Of a DNA stretch of 64,000 nt, positions 50,464 through 60,298 are shown in pieces. The position numbers and the translations under genes are program-made. Numbering within the stretch: position 1 is the stretch's first letter; each line of letters starts with the position of its first letter. Source of the DNA: Methanosphaera sp. WGK6 (GTDB lineage: Archaea; Methanobacteriota; Methanobacteria; Methanobacteriales; Methanobacteriaceae); NCBI RefSeq assembly GCF_001729965.1, contig NZ_JRWK01000005.1, positions 90,077 through 154,076 of the forward strand. The letters are read 5' to 3'. The notes below the pieces were generated by a model. It was not told the origin of the DNA, ran no database searches, and saw only the letters and a list, made by a program, of their open reading frames with translations.

Positions 50464-51705
50464 TTAATCGTTCTTTCTATTAAATCCCCATCTTTTAAGA
50501 CTATATATTACACATCCAGCAACAATAATTACTGCTACTATATAATATGCATAAATACTTGTAGGTCCTATTTGTTGATTAGTATCTAGTGAATATACAT
50601 TTCCATCTTCAGATGCCATGAACAATGATCCACCACTTGTTGTTGGTGAAGCTGAGATACTTCCACTTATATTAGGAATATAACCTGGATTATAACTCCA
50701 TACAGAATTTCCTGTGAATTTATTATAAATATGCATAGTTCCTGAAGAAGAACCTACTGCAACATTTGTTCCAAATATAGTTGGTGTTCCATTTATAGAA
50801 CCACCTACATTTACTTCCCATTTTTTAAGTCCATCTCTTAAATCTAATGCATACATATCCCCATCATCAGTTCCTATGTACAATGTAGATTGTCTTTCAT
50901 CAATTGATGCTGATGAAGATACTTCTGAACCAGCATTATATGTCCATACTTCTTCACCATTATCTTTATTTAATGCATATACTTGATTATCATCAGAACC
51001 GACATAAACATTTCCATCAGCTACTGCTGGAGATGATTTTACATCATCCCCTGTATTATATGTCCATTTAACAGAACCATCATTTATATCTAATGCATAG
51101 ATTTTATCATCATCAGAACCAACATATAATGTATCACCATCAATTACTGGTGATGATTCTATAGAATCATCTGTTTTATATTGCCATACTACAGAACCAT
51201 CATCCTTATTTAAAGCATATATTGATCCATCATCACTACCAAAATACACTTTTTCTGAATCAAGTGTTGGTGATGATTTTACAGAATCTCCTGCTTTAAA
51301 TTTCCAATTATTTGTACCTGAATTTGCATTATTTGAATATAAATATCCATCATCAGAACCAAAGTAAACTGTATCTCCAGATACTGCTGGACTTGATTCT
51401 ATTGCACCTTCAGTATCGAAGGTCCATGTTTCATTACCATCTTGAGCATCTAATGAGTATAATGTTCCTTCATGTGTTCCAATATAAATATGATTTCCAT
51501 ATAATACTGGAGTTACTGTTATTTCACCATCTAATTTTACAGACCATGCTTGTGTAGAGAATGATGTGTCTTGTTGTACATAACCTGTATGTCTTGTATT
51601 ACCTTGATACATTGTCCAATCTACTGCAGATATTGAAGATAAACTTCCCATAAAAATACATAGTATTACAAGAACTATTCCTACTTTTTTCATATTATTT
51701 TTCAT
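50464..51705 (-). CDS. Secreted PQQ-repeat beta-propeller protein
   Basis: A 413-residue surface protein. Residues 5-27 are a signal peptide (VGIVLVILCIFMGSLSSISA). Residues 30-375 hold about eight PQQ-type blades with repeats such as VYFGSDDGSIYALNKDDGS and YVGSDDDKIYALDINDGS, so an extracytoplasmic propeller like BamB is likely. A single helix (YIVAVIIVAGCVIYSL) near residue 390 anchors it. GAGGTG precedes the ATG. It is the last gene of the PadR-ABC unit, starting 23 bases after the permease stop; it may be the outer partner of the exporter. Confidence 0.88.
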   Translation of the reverse strand: MKNNMKKVGIVLVILCIFMGSLSSISAVDWTMYQGNTRHTGYVQQDTSFSTQAWSVKLDGEITVTPVLYGNHIYIGTHEGTLYSLDAQDGNETWTFDTEGAIESSPAVSGDTVYFGSDDGYLYSNNANSGTNNWKFKAGDSVKSSPTLDSEKVYFGSDDGSIYALNKDDGSVVWQYKTDDSIESSPVIDGDTLYVGSDDDKIYALDINDGSVKWTYNTGDDVKSSPAVADGNVYVGSDDNQVYALNKDNGEEVWTYNAGSEVSSSASIDERQSTLYIGTDDGDMYALDLRDGLKKWEVNVGGSINGTPTIFGTNVAVGSSSGTMHIYNKFTGNSVWSYNPGYIPNISGSISASPTTSGGSLFMASEDGNVYSLDTNQQIGPTSIYAYYIVAVIIVAGCVIYSLKRWGFNRKND

Positions 51706-51728
51706 ATTTTATAACACCTCTTAAAAGA

Positions 51729-52853
51729 TTAAATATCCCTATTAAATCTTATTACTCCTACTGCAAAGAATATTAGTGTGAAGAGTAATAATACTAATAA
51801 ATCAATTGCTATAGAACCTATTCCAGCACCTTGTAACATTACCCCTCTTAATGCATCATTTGCATAAGATAATGGTAATATAGCTGCTAATTTTTGTAAT
51901 ACCCATGGCATTGTTTCAGTTGGGAAAAATACTCCTGAAATAAACATCATTGGCATTGCTATAGGCATAACCATTTGAATATAATCTTCTTGTGTTTTTG
52001 CTGTAGCTGAAAACATCATACCAAATCCTACAAAACATAATACAGATATTAAAATTACTAATAATAATAAGAAGAAATTACCTTTAATTATAACACTAAA
52101 TAGTAATGTAGCTGAAACTATTAATATTATAGCTCTTATCATTTCTGTAACTACTTGAGATAATATTTTTCCGGATAATACTGTAGATATGTTTGTTGGA
52201 GTCATGAATAAACGAGCTAATTCTCCTCGTTCACGTTCTCCTGCAATTGAACTACCCATAGTCATCATAGAAGACATGAACATTGTCATTGCAAGTACTC
52301 CTGGTAGTAGGAAGTCGATATAATCTATTTCTCCATATATTCTATTTACTTGAAGTTTGATTGCTTGTGTTGTAGTGGTTAATGTACTAGTTGTTGTGTT
52401 TGCATCAACTTGTTGCATTCCTATTTGTTCAGATAATGATGCAAATATCTTTTGGGTTGTTGGAACTAATGTCTGAGTTACAAGTTGATCAGATGAGTCT
52501 ATGTATAATACAGCATTTCTATTAGAATTTTCTTCGAAATCACTTGATAATATTATGGCTGCCTTATATTTTCCATCATCAACTGCTTCTTTTGCATCAT
52601 CTGGATTTGTCATTATTTCTTTAATATCATACGTATTATCTTCTTTTAATGCATTGATTACTTGATCAGTTATGTCACCACTAGATTGTTTAACTACAAC
52701 TACTGGTGTATTTTCAACTGTTCCACCCATACCCCATCCACATAATGCAATCATGAGTATAGGAAATATAATTAAAGATGCTAATTGAATTTTATGTCTC
52801 CATAATTTAAGGAGATCTTTTTTTATTAACCATTTTATTTTATTAATTTCCAT
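51729..52853 (-). CDS. ABC-2 type permease (drug or lipid exporter)
   Basis: A 374-residue permease of the ABC2_membrane_3 type. After one N-terminal helix (residues 22-42) comes an extracytoplasmic domain to about 175, then five helices including LPGVLAMTMFMSSMMTMGSS and MVMPIAMPMMFISGVFFP, and GERERGELARLFMTPT as the coupling loop. It overlaps the ATPase gene by 11 bases. Together they form an exporter for an unknown compound, as in many PadR-controlled drug efflux units. Confidence 0.9.
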   Translation of the reverse strand: MEINKIKWLIKKDLLKLWRHKIQLASLIIFPILMIALCGWGMGGTVENTPVVVVKQSSGDITDQVINALKEDNTYDIKEIMTNPDDAKEAVDDGKYKAAIILSSDFEENSNRNAVLYIDSSDQLVTQTLVPTTQKIFASLSEQIGMQQVDANTTTSTLTTTTQAIKLQVNRIYGEIDYIDFLLPGVLAMTMFMSSMMTMGSSIAGERERGELARLFMTPTNISTVLSGKILSQVVTEMIRAIILIVSATLLFSVIIKGNFFLLLLVILISVLCFVGFGMMFSATAKTQEDYIQMVMPIAMPMMFISGVFFPTETMPWVLQKLAAILPLSYANDALRGVMLQGAGIGSIAIDLLVLLLFTLIFFAVGVIRFNRDI

Positions 52854-53919
52854 CTTTTTTTATCTCCTTTCTTTTTTTAGCTGTGATTGATACAAATACA
52901 TCTTCTAAAGTTGGATCTTTAGTTTGTATAGATGCAATATTACCACCATTACTTAATATGGAAGTTATTACATGATTTACTGATGTTTCTGAACGTTTAA
53001 GATTTATATTTATTCTTCCATTTCCCATATGTTCAGCATGTTCTACAACATCCAAATCACTTAATTCTGTAATCATTTCATCAGTTATGTTTGATACCAT
53101 TACTGTGATTTCTTCATTTTCATCGGTGAGTGATGCTCTTAGTTGACTTATTTCTTCTTGATTTTCAGGATTATTTTCTTTTTCAAGATCTAAGATCATA
53201 TTTCTAATAGATTGATTATTTTCTTCTCTATTTCGTAGTAAATCATCTTTGAGTCCTTGAGGTGTGTTGTTAGCTACAACTTTTCCAGAATCTATAATAT
53301 TAATACTATCACAAATTTTATCAACTTCGTACATGTCATGTGAACATAATATTACAGTGTGTCCTGTTTCATTTAATTCTACCATTAAATCCCATAATAT
53401 TCTCTTAGTTGTAGGATCTAATCCTACTGTTGGTTCATCCAAGAATAATAAATCAGGATTATGTACTAAACTTGCAACTACGGATGTTTTTTGTTGCATA
53501 CCTCCAGATAATTGACTTATAAATTTATTTTGAGCATAACTTATATCTACTAGTTCTAGTAAATCATCAATTTTTTTATCTTTGGTTTTTTGATTTACAT
53601 TATAGAAGTCAGCACATAATTCAACATTTTCACGTACTGTTAAATCTTTATATAAACTTACTTGTTGTGGTACCATACCTATTTTACTTCTTACATTATC
53701 AGGTTGTGCAGTAATGTCAAATCCTGCTACTTTTGCTTCTCCACTTGTTTTTGGAAGAAGACAAGTTAGCATTTTTATTGTTGTTGTTTTACCAGCACCA
53801 TTTGGTCCTAATATTCCACCAATTGTTTTATCTTCAATGAATAGATCAAGATTATCTACTGCTTTAAAACCATTATCATAGACTTTAACTAAATCATGTG
53901 TTTCTATTGCATATTTCAT
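52843..53919 (-). CDS. ABC transporter ATPase
   Basis: A 358-residue ATPase with Walker A GPNGAGKTTT, signature LSGGMQQKTSV and Walker B LLFLDEPTVGLDPTTKR. Residues ~215-350 form a long extension with a Glu/Asn-rich segment and a DUF4162-like tail, common in drug exporters of the NatA/DrrA group. It starts one base after the padR stop and overlaps the permease gene, so it is translationally coupled on both sides. Confidence 0.92.
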   Translation of the reverse strand: MKYAIETHDLVKVYDNGFKAVDNLDLFIEDKTIGGILGPNGAGKTTTIKMLTCLLPKTSGEAKVAGFDITAQPDNVRSKIGMVPQQVSLYKDLTVRENVELCADFYNVNQKTKDKKIDDLLELVDISYAQNKFISQLSGGMQQKTSVVASLVHNPDLLFLDEPTVGLDPTTKRILWDLMVELNETGHTVILCSHDMYEVDKICDSINIIDSGKVVANNTPQGLKDDLLRNREENNQSIRNMILDLEKENNPENQEEISQLRASLTDENEEITVMVSNITDEMITELSDLDVVEHAEHMGNGRININLKRSETSVNHVITSILSNGGNIASIQTKDPTLEDVFVSITAKKRKEIKKDGN

Positions 53920-54348
53920 CTATTCGTCCCCCAAATTTTGTGTAAATACTTTATCATTGAGTATCATATCTTTAAAAAATAATACTAAATCATTATCTTC
54001 ACGTTTTTGTTTGATAAAATATTTTATTGAGTTTAACATCTGAAGACCATCTTCTGTTATCTCATATACTTTAACTTTATGATTTCCATTAAGTTCTTGA
54101 GAACTTGTTATTAAACCATCTTTTTCTAGTTTATGTAATAATGGATAAATTGTACTGCTATGTACAGTTTTATCTCCAGGCAAATCTGAAGATAATTCAT
54201 TAATCTTAGACATTAAACCATAACCATGTAATTTTTCTCGACTAATTAACCATAATATGAAAATATTACGTGCTCCCTTAATTAATGAATTAAGGAATTT
54301 CATATCAGGCACTATTTCATCATTACATGGAATATCATTATCTGACAT
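53920..54348 (-). CDS. PadR-family transcriptional repressor
   Basis: A 142-residue PadR regulator: winged helix at residues 25-105 with LKGARNIFILWLISREKLHG-like spelling (LIKGARNIFILWLIS), HSSTIYPLLHKLEKDGLI as the recognition region, and a C-terminal dimer helix. It heads the operon of an ABC exporter and a propeller protein. Three ATGTATAA-type operators upstream (54434-54528) fit the repression of its own unit by this protein, with release on binding a compound to be exported. Confidence 0.9.
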   Translation of the reverse strand: MSDNDIPCNDEIVPDMKFLNSLIKGARNIFILWLISREKLHGYGLMSKINELSSDLPGDKTVHSSTIYPLLHKLEKDGLITSSQELNGNHKVKVYEITEDGLQMLNSIKYFIKQKREDNDLVLFFKDMILNDKVFTQNLGDE

Positions 54349-54433
54349 TTTATCGTCCTCAGTTATTCTTAATTATTAATTTAATAACAATAATTTTTTT
54401 TATTATACTATTTTTAAAAGTACAAAATATATT

Positions 54434-54528
54434 ATGTATAAAATTATACATATAATTTTTCGATATACTATGTAAAAAAATATACATGAAATAAACTTAC
54501 AAAACAACTTATGTATGAAATTATATAT
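54434..54528 (-). promoter_or_regulatory. Array of three PadR-like operators
   Basis: Site 1 (54434-54451) is ATGTATAAAATTATACAT, a perfect eight-base inverted repeat around two bases, of the form ATGT-N10-ACAT. Site 2 (54470-54487) keeps both ATGT and ACAT ends. Site 3 (54511-54528) keeps the ATGTAT half. The sites are 36 and 41 bases apart and lie between padR and the divergent DUF362 gene, which might also be controlled. Confidence 0.65.
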
Positions 54529-54635
54529 ATAATTTTTCATATAACATACCCATAAAAAATCACAACATCCACTTACATTAAATACATATAATTTAAACTA
54601 AAAAATAATAATAAAAAATAAAATAGGATAAAACT

Positions 54636-55739
54636 ATGACAAGTGAAGTATATTTTACTGATATGAAATCTGAAAATGCAAAAAACAGCATGATTCAGAA
54701 ATTACAAAGACTATATGATGAAACACAATTCAATAACAAAATAAAAGAAAATGAAAAAATAGCTATAAAAACCCACTTTGGAGAAAGAGGAAATACATCA
54801 TACATCCAACCAACATACATAAGACAAATAGTTGATTCAATAAAAGAAAAAAAAGCAAAACCATTTATTACTGACACAAATACATTATATCATGCATATA
54901 GAGACAATAGTATTGATCACCTAGAAACTGCAACAAGACATGGATTTACATACTCCGTTATAAATGCACCCGTGATAATTGCAGATGGATTGAATGGAAC
55001 AAATAATATTGAAGTAGACATAAATCAAAATATATTTCAAAAAGTAAATATTGCAAGAGATATCTATGATAGTGATGCAATGATTGTTATATCACACGTA
55101 AAAGGACATACACTAGCAGGATTTGGTGGAGCAATAAAGAATCTTGCAATGGGATGTGCATCTAGAGAAGGAAAAATTGATCAACATAAAATTGTAGCAC
55201 CATTTATTTCAAAAATAGCCTGTCTTGCATGTAACGTATGTATTGCAGCATGTCCTGAAAATGCAATAACAGTAGACTCCATAGCACATATAAATTATGA
55301 TAAATGTATAGGTTGTAATGATTGTGTTGGAGAATGCCCTAAAAATGCAATAAAACTTAATAAAATAAAATCTGATGAATTTATTGAAGCCATTGTAGAA
55401 TATGCATATGGTGCTATTAAAAATAAGAAAGAAAAAATATTATACATTAACTTTTTAACCAATATTGCTCCTGATTGTGATTGCAACCCATTTAGTGATA
55501 GACCTATTGTTAATGACATAGGTATTCTTGCAAGTTATGACCCTGTAGCTATAGATCAGGCAAGTTATGATTTAATAAATAATCAAATAGGAATTATTGA
55601 TTCAGCATTAACTAAAAACCATGCTCCGGGAGAAGATAAATTTAAAGGAGTGTGGAGAAATATTGATGGATTACAACAAATTAAACATGCTGAAAAAATC
55701 AACATAGGAACTAAAGAATATAAATTAATTAAAATATAA
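54636..55739 (+). CDS. DUF362 protein with ferredoxin domain
   Basis: A 367-residue protein with a DUF362 fold around an inserted two-cluster ferredoxin. DUF362 motifs: [17 protein letters not shown] [36 protein letters not shown] and [14 protein letters not shown]. The clusters are [16 protein letters not shown] and [16 protein letters not shown] near residues 198-235. Its role is unknown; it is likely a cytoplasmic redox protein. The moxR gene begins ten bases after its stop, so they form a pair. ATAGGAT precedes the ATG. Confidence 0.88.
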   Translation: MTSEVYFTDMKSENAKNSMIQKLQRLYDETQFNNKIKENEKIAIKTHFGERGNTSYIQPTYIRQIVDSIKEKKAKPFITDTNTLYHAYRDNSIDHLETATRHGFTYSVINAPVIIADGLNGTNNIEVDINQNIFQKVNIARDIYDSDAMIVISHVKGHTLAGFGGAIKNLAMGCASREGKIDQHKIVAPFISKIACLACNVCIAACPENAITVDSIAHINYDKCIGCNDCVGECPKNAIKLNKIKSDEFIEAIVEYAYGAIKNKKEKILYINFLTNIAPDCDCNPFSDRPIVNDIGILASYDPVAIDQASYDLINNQIGIIDSALTKNHAPGEDKFKGVWRNIDGLQQIKHAEKINIGTKEYKLIKI

Positions 55740-55749
55740 ATGTGATAAC

Positions 55750-56592
55750 ATGAAAGAAATAACAGAAATTAATGAAAAGTTAGAACAACATAATTATATT
55801 TCTAATGATCAAATCAATACCACTTTATTTCTAGCTTTTACATTGAAAAAACCAATATTAATCGAAGGACCTCCAGGTACTGGAAAAACAGAACTTGCTA
55901 AAACAATAGCTGATAGTTTCAATAGAGATTTCTTCAGAATACAATGTTATGAAGGAATAACATTTGAACAAGTTGTTGGAGAATGGAACTATCAAAAACA
56001 ATTATTATACTTAGAAATGGCTAGAAATAACAATGAAGATATGACTATATTTTCTGATGAATTTTTCATACAAAGACCACTTCTTACAGCTTTTAGTAAT
56101 GATAAACCATCAGTTCTATTAATTGATGAAATTGATAAGGCAGATGAAGAATTAGAAAGTTTTTTACTACAAGCACTAGGTGAAAAACAAATAACAGTAA
56201 ATGATTTAGATACATTTGATCTTAAAAATGATTTAATTGTTGTACTTACATCTAATGCACAACGTACATTACTTGATGAAACCAAGGATCGATGTTTATA
56301 TTTATACATAGATTATCCAGACTATGATCGTGAAGTAGATATTATTCAAAAAAGAGTACCTCTTGGACCACCAGGATTAGTTAAAGAAGTTGTTGAAAAA
56401 ACACAAAAAATAAGAAAATTAGATTTATCTAAAAAACCATCAATAAGAGCTACCGTTGACTGGGTTGAATCATTAATTGCATTAAATCAAATTCCACCAA
56501 CACGTGAAGCTTTAGAAAATACATTAAATGTTATTGCTAAAAATGAAGAAGATAAAGAAAGAATTATAAATGAAGTTTTGAATAAACTTTAA
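55750..56592 (+). CDS. MoxR-family AAA+ ATPase
   Basis: A 280-residue AAA+ ATPase of the MoxR class. Walker A is GPPGTGKTE, Walker B is [10 protein letters not shown], sensor 1 is VVLTSNAQR, and the arginine finger region [13 protein letters not shown] follows. Such ATPases help install cofactors or activate a partner, often one with a von Willebrand A domain. No such partner is next door; the only neighbour in the unit is the DUF362-ferredoxin protein, which may be its client. It converges on the HAD gene with two bases between the stops. Confidence 0.9.
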   Translation: MKEITEINEKLEQHNYISNDQINTTLFLAFTLKKPILIEGPPGTGKTELAKTIADSFNRDFFRIQCYEGITFEQVVGEWNYQKQLLYLEMARNNNEDMTIFSDEFFIQRPLLTAFSNDKPSVLLIDEIDKADEELESFLLQALGEKQITVNDLDTFDLKNDLIVVLTSNAQRTLLDETKDRCLYLYIDYPDYDREVDIIQKRVPLGPPGLVKEVVEKTQKIRKLDLSKKPSIRATVDWVESLIALNQIPPTREALENTLNVIAKNEEDKERIINEVLNKL

Positions 56593-56594
56593 TT

Positions 56595-57380
56595 TTACTT
56601 CTTTTTTAGTATAGTTATTATTTCTCCAATACTGCTAATTTTATAATCAGGTAATTTTAATAAACTTTCAGGTAACATTTCTTTTTGTTCTAGAGTTAAT
56701 ATTCCAATATTTGCTTGTTTTATTGCTAATTGGTCATTAGTATTATTACCCACCATATAAACAAAATGTCCTTTATCTTGTAAATTTTTAACTATTTTTT
56801 CTTTACCCTTACTATCCATAGTATCGTAAATATTTTCATAAGGTATGTTTAAAATAGAAGCTATTCTATCAAGTGACTGTTTATTATCACCAGAAGCAAT
56901 GTAAATATTAATGTCCTCTTTTTTTAGAAAATTTATAACATTTAGTGTATCTTTAAAAAATAATCCACCAGCAGTAAATACATATTCAATTTTATGTTCA
57001 AGAATATTAATTATTAATGCAGAACCACTGCAAATTTCAATATTATATTTTTCTATTAAACATTTTGCAGAGTCCTTTAAATCACCAAAAGAAGTATCAT
57101 CCTGTGCAATTGATTGAATTACTTCTTCTTTTGTCACATTTTTCTGTGAATAACTTATCTCAAAGTCTTCAGGATAATCTTTTAAATAATTATAAATTTT
57201 TCCTGATTGTTTAATAAGATCTTTTGTAGGTGTTTGTAATACAACAATTATTCTACCTTTTTTTTCATTAACAATACCTATAGTATTTGTTTCAAATAAG
57301 AATTTATTATTAGACATATCTTTTAATACAGTTACTCGTTGAAGAATTGTACCTGCATTATCAAAAACTAGTGATTTCAT
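56595..57380 (-). CDS. HAD-family soluble P-type-ATPase-like protein
   Basis: A 261-residue protein of the archaeal HAD group that resembles the cytoplasmic part of P-type ATPases. The first motif is VFDNAGTI, so the nucleophile Asp is present but the usual second Asp is Ala. Further motifs are NIYIASGDNKQSL and YMVGNNTNDQLAIKQANIGI. The missing second Asp suggests phosphotransfer without fast hydrolysis, as in P-type ATPases. It is encoded 82 bases downstream of the RamA-type activator on the same strand. Confidence 0.8.
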   Translation of the reverse strand: MKSLVFDNAGTILQRVTVLKDMSNNKFLFETNTIGIVNEKKGRIIVVLQTPTKDLIKQSGKIYNYLKDYPEDFEISYSQKNVTKEEVIQSIAQDDTSFGDLKDSAKCLIEKYNIEICSGSALIINILEHKIEYVFTAGGLFFKDTLNVINFLKKEDINIYIASGDNKQSLDRIASILNIPYENIYDTMDSKGKEKIVKNLQDKGHFVYMVGNNTNDQLAIKQANIGILTLEQKEMLPESLLKLPDYKISSIGEIITILKKK

Positions 57381-57462
57381 TGAATATTCTCCAAAAATTA
57401 ATTAATTGATTTTTGAGTTGTAAGAAATAATAAGATAAAAAAAATAAAAAGAGAGAAGATTA

Positions 57463-59106
57463 TTATAAACTTTTTGCATCAATTCCTTCAATATATGCTA
57501 CTTTTTCATAAAGGAACACTTTTTCAGGACAAATTCTTTCACATCTGAGACATGCACTTCCATTACAGAAGTCAGAACGTATAGTTGCTACTCTATCATC
57601 CATAGCTAAAGCACTTTCTGGACATTCATTTACACATTTCATACAATTAATACATCCATCAATTTTAGCTTCAAGTTTTGTACCTACTTCTTCAATGATT
57701 GATAATCCATTTTCACCTAAATCAGGAATATCACTTTCAAACATTCTATGTATCTCTGGATCTTCTTCTACTTCAGGTAAATTTCCATATCCATACATTT
57801 CTAACCATTCATCATATTTCCATAGAGGCATGTTTTGTTCACATACTGCTAATTCTAATCCATATATCTTCTCAAATACTTCAGATGTAGCTAATGTAAT
57901 ATGATTTCCTCTCATACCATCAGCAACCTCTTGTAATTCTTGAAGTAAGTCAGGATTCTCCACTATATCTCTTGCCATGGATAATGATGTATTACCAATT
58001 TGATAAATATCCCATGAACATGCAGGAATTTGACCAACTGTTAATGATTTTAATGGATCAACATAAAATCCAGAAGCTCCTGCCATATATACTGCATCAA
58101 TATCATCAAGAGTTATATCTGCTTCAACACATAATGTGATGTGTGCTGCTCTAAATGCACCTAATGCCTTACCAATTTCTGTTAAATCCTTTTCAGATAA
58201 ATATACATTATCTTGTAAGTTAATTTTATGATCTTCTGTTTTAATTTCAGGAATTGAAATAATATCTTGTTCAGTACCTAAACTATATGCAGATATTACA
58301 CCAGTACCTGTTATACCCTTAGCTTGTGTATCTGTTTCCCTAGGTTCTATTACTTCTCCAGTTGTTACATCTATTAAATCACAACTTTCTACTTTTAAAT
58401 CATTATTTAGTACTTCATTTCTCCAATTTGTACCATCAGGTGTTACATCAGATATTGCTCCTGGTGATGCTAGCATACCACATTCAATTGCTTGACCTTC
58501 CATTGCAGGTCCTGCAGCTGCAGAGCATGAGAATATTTCACCATCAATTACTAATGCGATTTCTGCATTTGTTCCAAAATCTGATACAAGATAAATTCCT
58601 TCTTTGTTAATTACATCAGATTTGACTAGCATAGCTAGTGCATCTGCACCGATTTCATGTTTAATTGCTGGAGGTATGTATACTTCAGCATCAGGATTAA
58701 TATCTAAATCAATATCTGCAGGTTTTATAATTTGAGCATTTCTTTTTGGAGGTGTAATATTCATTCTTTCAACTGCATTTGTTCCCCAAAATGCTAAATC
58801 ACGTATTTCAATGTTTTGAAATAAAGATAATTGAATAGGGTTTCCACAAACAGCAAATCTTGTTATTTTTGATTTATCAACACCCAGTTGATCAACTACT
58901 TTATTTACAGCTTCCATTATAAGTTGATGTGCTTGTTCTAATCCCACATTTACAGCAAAATGTAAATGATCCATTACATTAGCTCCAGGAATTGGATGTC
59001 TTAATGTAACTGTTGTAGATATAGTACTATTATCTTCTACATTAATAGCTTGTGCTCTTACACCACTTGTACCTATATCCATTGCTATTGCATATTCTTC
59101 TACCAT
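57463..59106 (-). CDS. RamA-type corrinoid reductive activator for methanol methyltransferase
   Basis: A 547-residue ATP-dependent activator. RamA-like proteins re-reduce Co(II) corrinoid to active Co(I) in methyltransferase systems. Seen: an ASKHA ATP site starting AMDIGTSGVRAQAI, LVSDFGTNAEIAL near residue 190, YMAGASGFYVDPLKSL, and two C-terminal 4Fe-4S motifs, CINCMKCVNECPESAL and CNGSACLRCERICPEKVF. The second has four residues between its first two Cys. Its place next to mtaC and mtaB indicates MtaC as its client. GAGGATGAT precedes the ATG. Confidence 0.9.
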   Translation of the reverse strand: MVEEYAIAMDIGTSGVRAQAINVEDNSTISTTVTLRHPIPGANVMDHLHFAVNVGLEQAHQLIMEAVNKVVDQLGVDKSKITRFAVCGNPIQLSLFQNIEIRDLAFWGTNAVERMNITPPKRNAQIIKPADIDLDINPDAEVYIPPAIKHEIGADALAMLVKSDVINKEGIYLVSDFGTNAEIALVIDGEIFSCSAAAGPAMEGQAIECGMLASPGAISDVTPDGTNWRNEVLNNDLKVESCDLIDVTTGEVIEPRETDTQAKGITGTGVISAYSLGTEQDIISIPEIKTEDHKINLQDNVYLSEKDLTEIGKALGAFRAAHITLCVEADITLDDIDAVYMAGASGFYVDPLKSLTVGQIPACSWDIYQIGNTSLSMARDIVENPDLLQELQEVADGMRGNHITLATSEVFEKIYGLELAVCEQNMPLWKYDEWLEMYGYGNLPEVEEDPEIHRMFESDIPDLGENGLSIIEEVGTKLEAKIDGCINCMKCVNECPESALAMDDRVATIRSDFCNGSACLRCERICPEKVFLYEKVAYIEGIDAKSL

Positions 59107-59422
59107 TTTATCATCCTCTAAATATATAGAAAAACTCTATAGATTATTAAATAGTAATAGTTTTAGTATGTTCTAACTTTTACTTATACTATATTATGGT
59201 ATCTTTTTAGATATAAAGATAATTAGAATTTTTAAAAAAACTAGATAAATATCTTATGAAAATAGAGATTTATTAAAAAAAGAACTAATTTAAATTAAAT
59301 TCTGTGTAAAAAAGAGTATTGATTAAATTAAAAAAAATAGTAAAATAAGAAAAGAGGATTTCTTATTTTATTCCTTGCTAAAACAATTTTAAAACTATTA
59401 TGGATTAATAATGACAAGAATC
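59107..59422. other. Intergenic region mtaC1 / RamA-type activator
   Basis: A 316-base gap with no gene. On the minus strand, TTTATATCT near 59210-59219 is the best TATA box for the activator, giving a leader of about 80 bases. T-rich runs after the mtaC1 stop may end the mtaB1-mtaC1 message. No other structure is evident. Confidence 0.4.
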
Positions 59423-60277
59423 CTAGGAGTATGCTGCTACGTATTCTCCAACAATGTCAGAGTATTCGTTTCTGATATCTTCCCAGGTTTTACCATCATC
59501 TACAATTGCATCTGCGAGTTTTGGTACGTGGTATGCTTCTACACCGTAGAATGTTTGTGGACTTTCTTCTACGAAGTCACGACGTACAGCTCCTCCACCA
59601 CATCCAACAGGTGTATCGATTCCTGCTTCTTGGAGAGCAGCTACGATTTTACCAAATGCTGTCATGGTTGTTGTCATTAATGCAGTAGCAGTCATGAGAA
59701 CTGGTTGTTTTTCTTGTGCTTGTTTTACTACTTCTGTTGTTGGTACGTCACGACCGAGGTCGATTGCTTCGTATCCGTTTGCGTTTAAGAACATTACAAT
59801 GAGGTTTTTACCAATGTCGTGAGGGTCTCCTTCTACAGCAAAGGTCATTACAGGTGCTTTTGTATCGGATTTGTGTCCGAGTTTTGCTTCACAAAGAGCT
59901 ACTCCACTCATCATTGCATCTCCTGCAAGCATTAAATCAGGTAAGAAGAATTCACCTTTGGTGTATAATGCACTTACACCATCCATACCTTTCATTAAAG
60001 CATTGTTAATGAGATCAATTGGGTCTTCGCCTGCTTCAAGAGCTTTTTTAGTATCTTCGTCACAAGTATCTTTGTCACCATATAATACGGATAAAGCTAA
60101 TGTTCTTTTTATTCCTTCTTCTGCTGGTAAGATTTCTGCTACTTCTGGGTCGTCTTCAGGTTTGAGAGCTGGACCTTCTATTTTTACATTGTATCTTATA
60201 GCGATATCTTCATATCCGTTTTCTTCTTCAGAATCGAATATTAAATCATAGTATTGTTCTAATGGACTTTCAGACAT
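59423..60277 (-). CDS. mtaC: Methanol corrinoid protein MtaC (copy 1)
   Basis: A 284-residue corrinoid protein that accepts the methyl group of methanol from MtaB and passes it to MtaA. Residues 30-140 are the helical cap, 145-284 the cobalamin-binding Rossmann domain with GDPHDIGKNL; His153 is the expected cobalt ligand. GGGAVRRDFVEESPQTFYG near residue 232 contacts the nucleotide tail. The gene starts 21 bases after mtaB1. Codons here are richer in G and C at third positions than in neighbours, fitting very high expression. Confidence 0.96.
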   Translation of the reverse strand: MSESPLEQYYDLIFDSEEENGYEDIAIRYNVKIEGPALKPEDDPEVAEILPAEEGIKRTLALSVLYGDKDTCDEDTKKALEAGEDPIDLINNALMKGMDGVSALYTKGEFFLPDLMLAGDAMMSGVALCEAKLGHKSDTKAPVMTFAVEGDPHDIGKNLIVMFLNANGYEAIDLGRDVPTTEVVKQAQEKQPVLMTATALMTTTMTAFGKIVAALQEAGIDTPVGCGGGAVRRDFVEESPQTFYGVEAYHVPKLADAIVDDGKTWEDIRNEYSDIVGEYVAAYS

Positions 60278-60298
60278 AATTTACACTTCCTATCTTAA

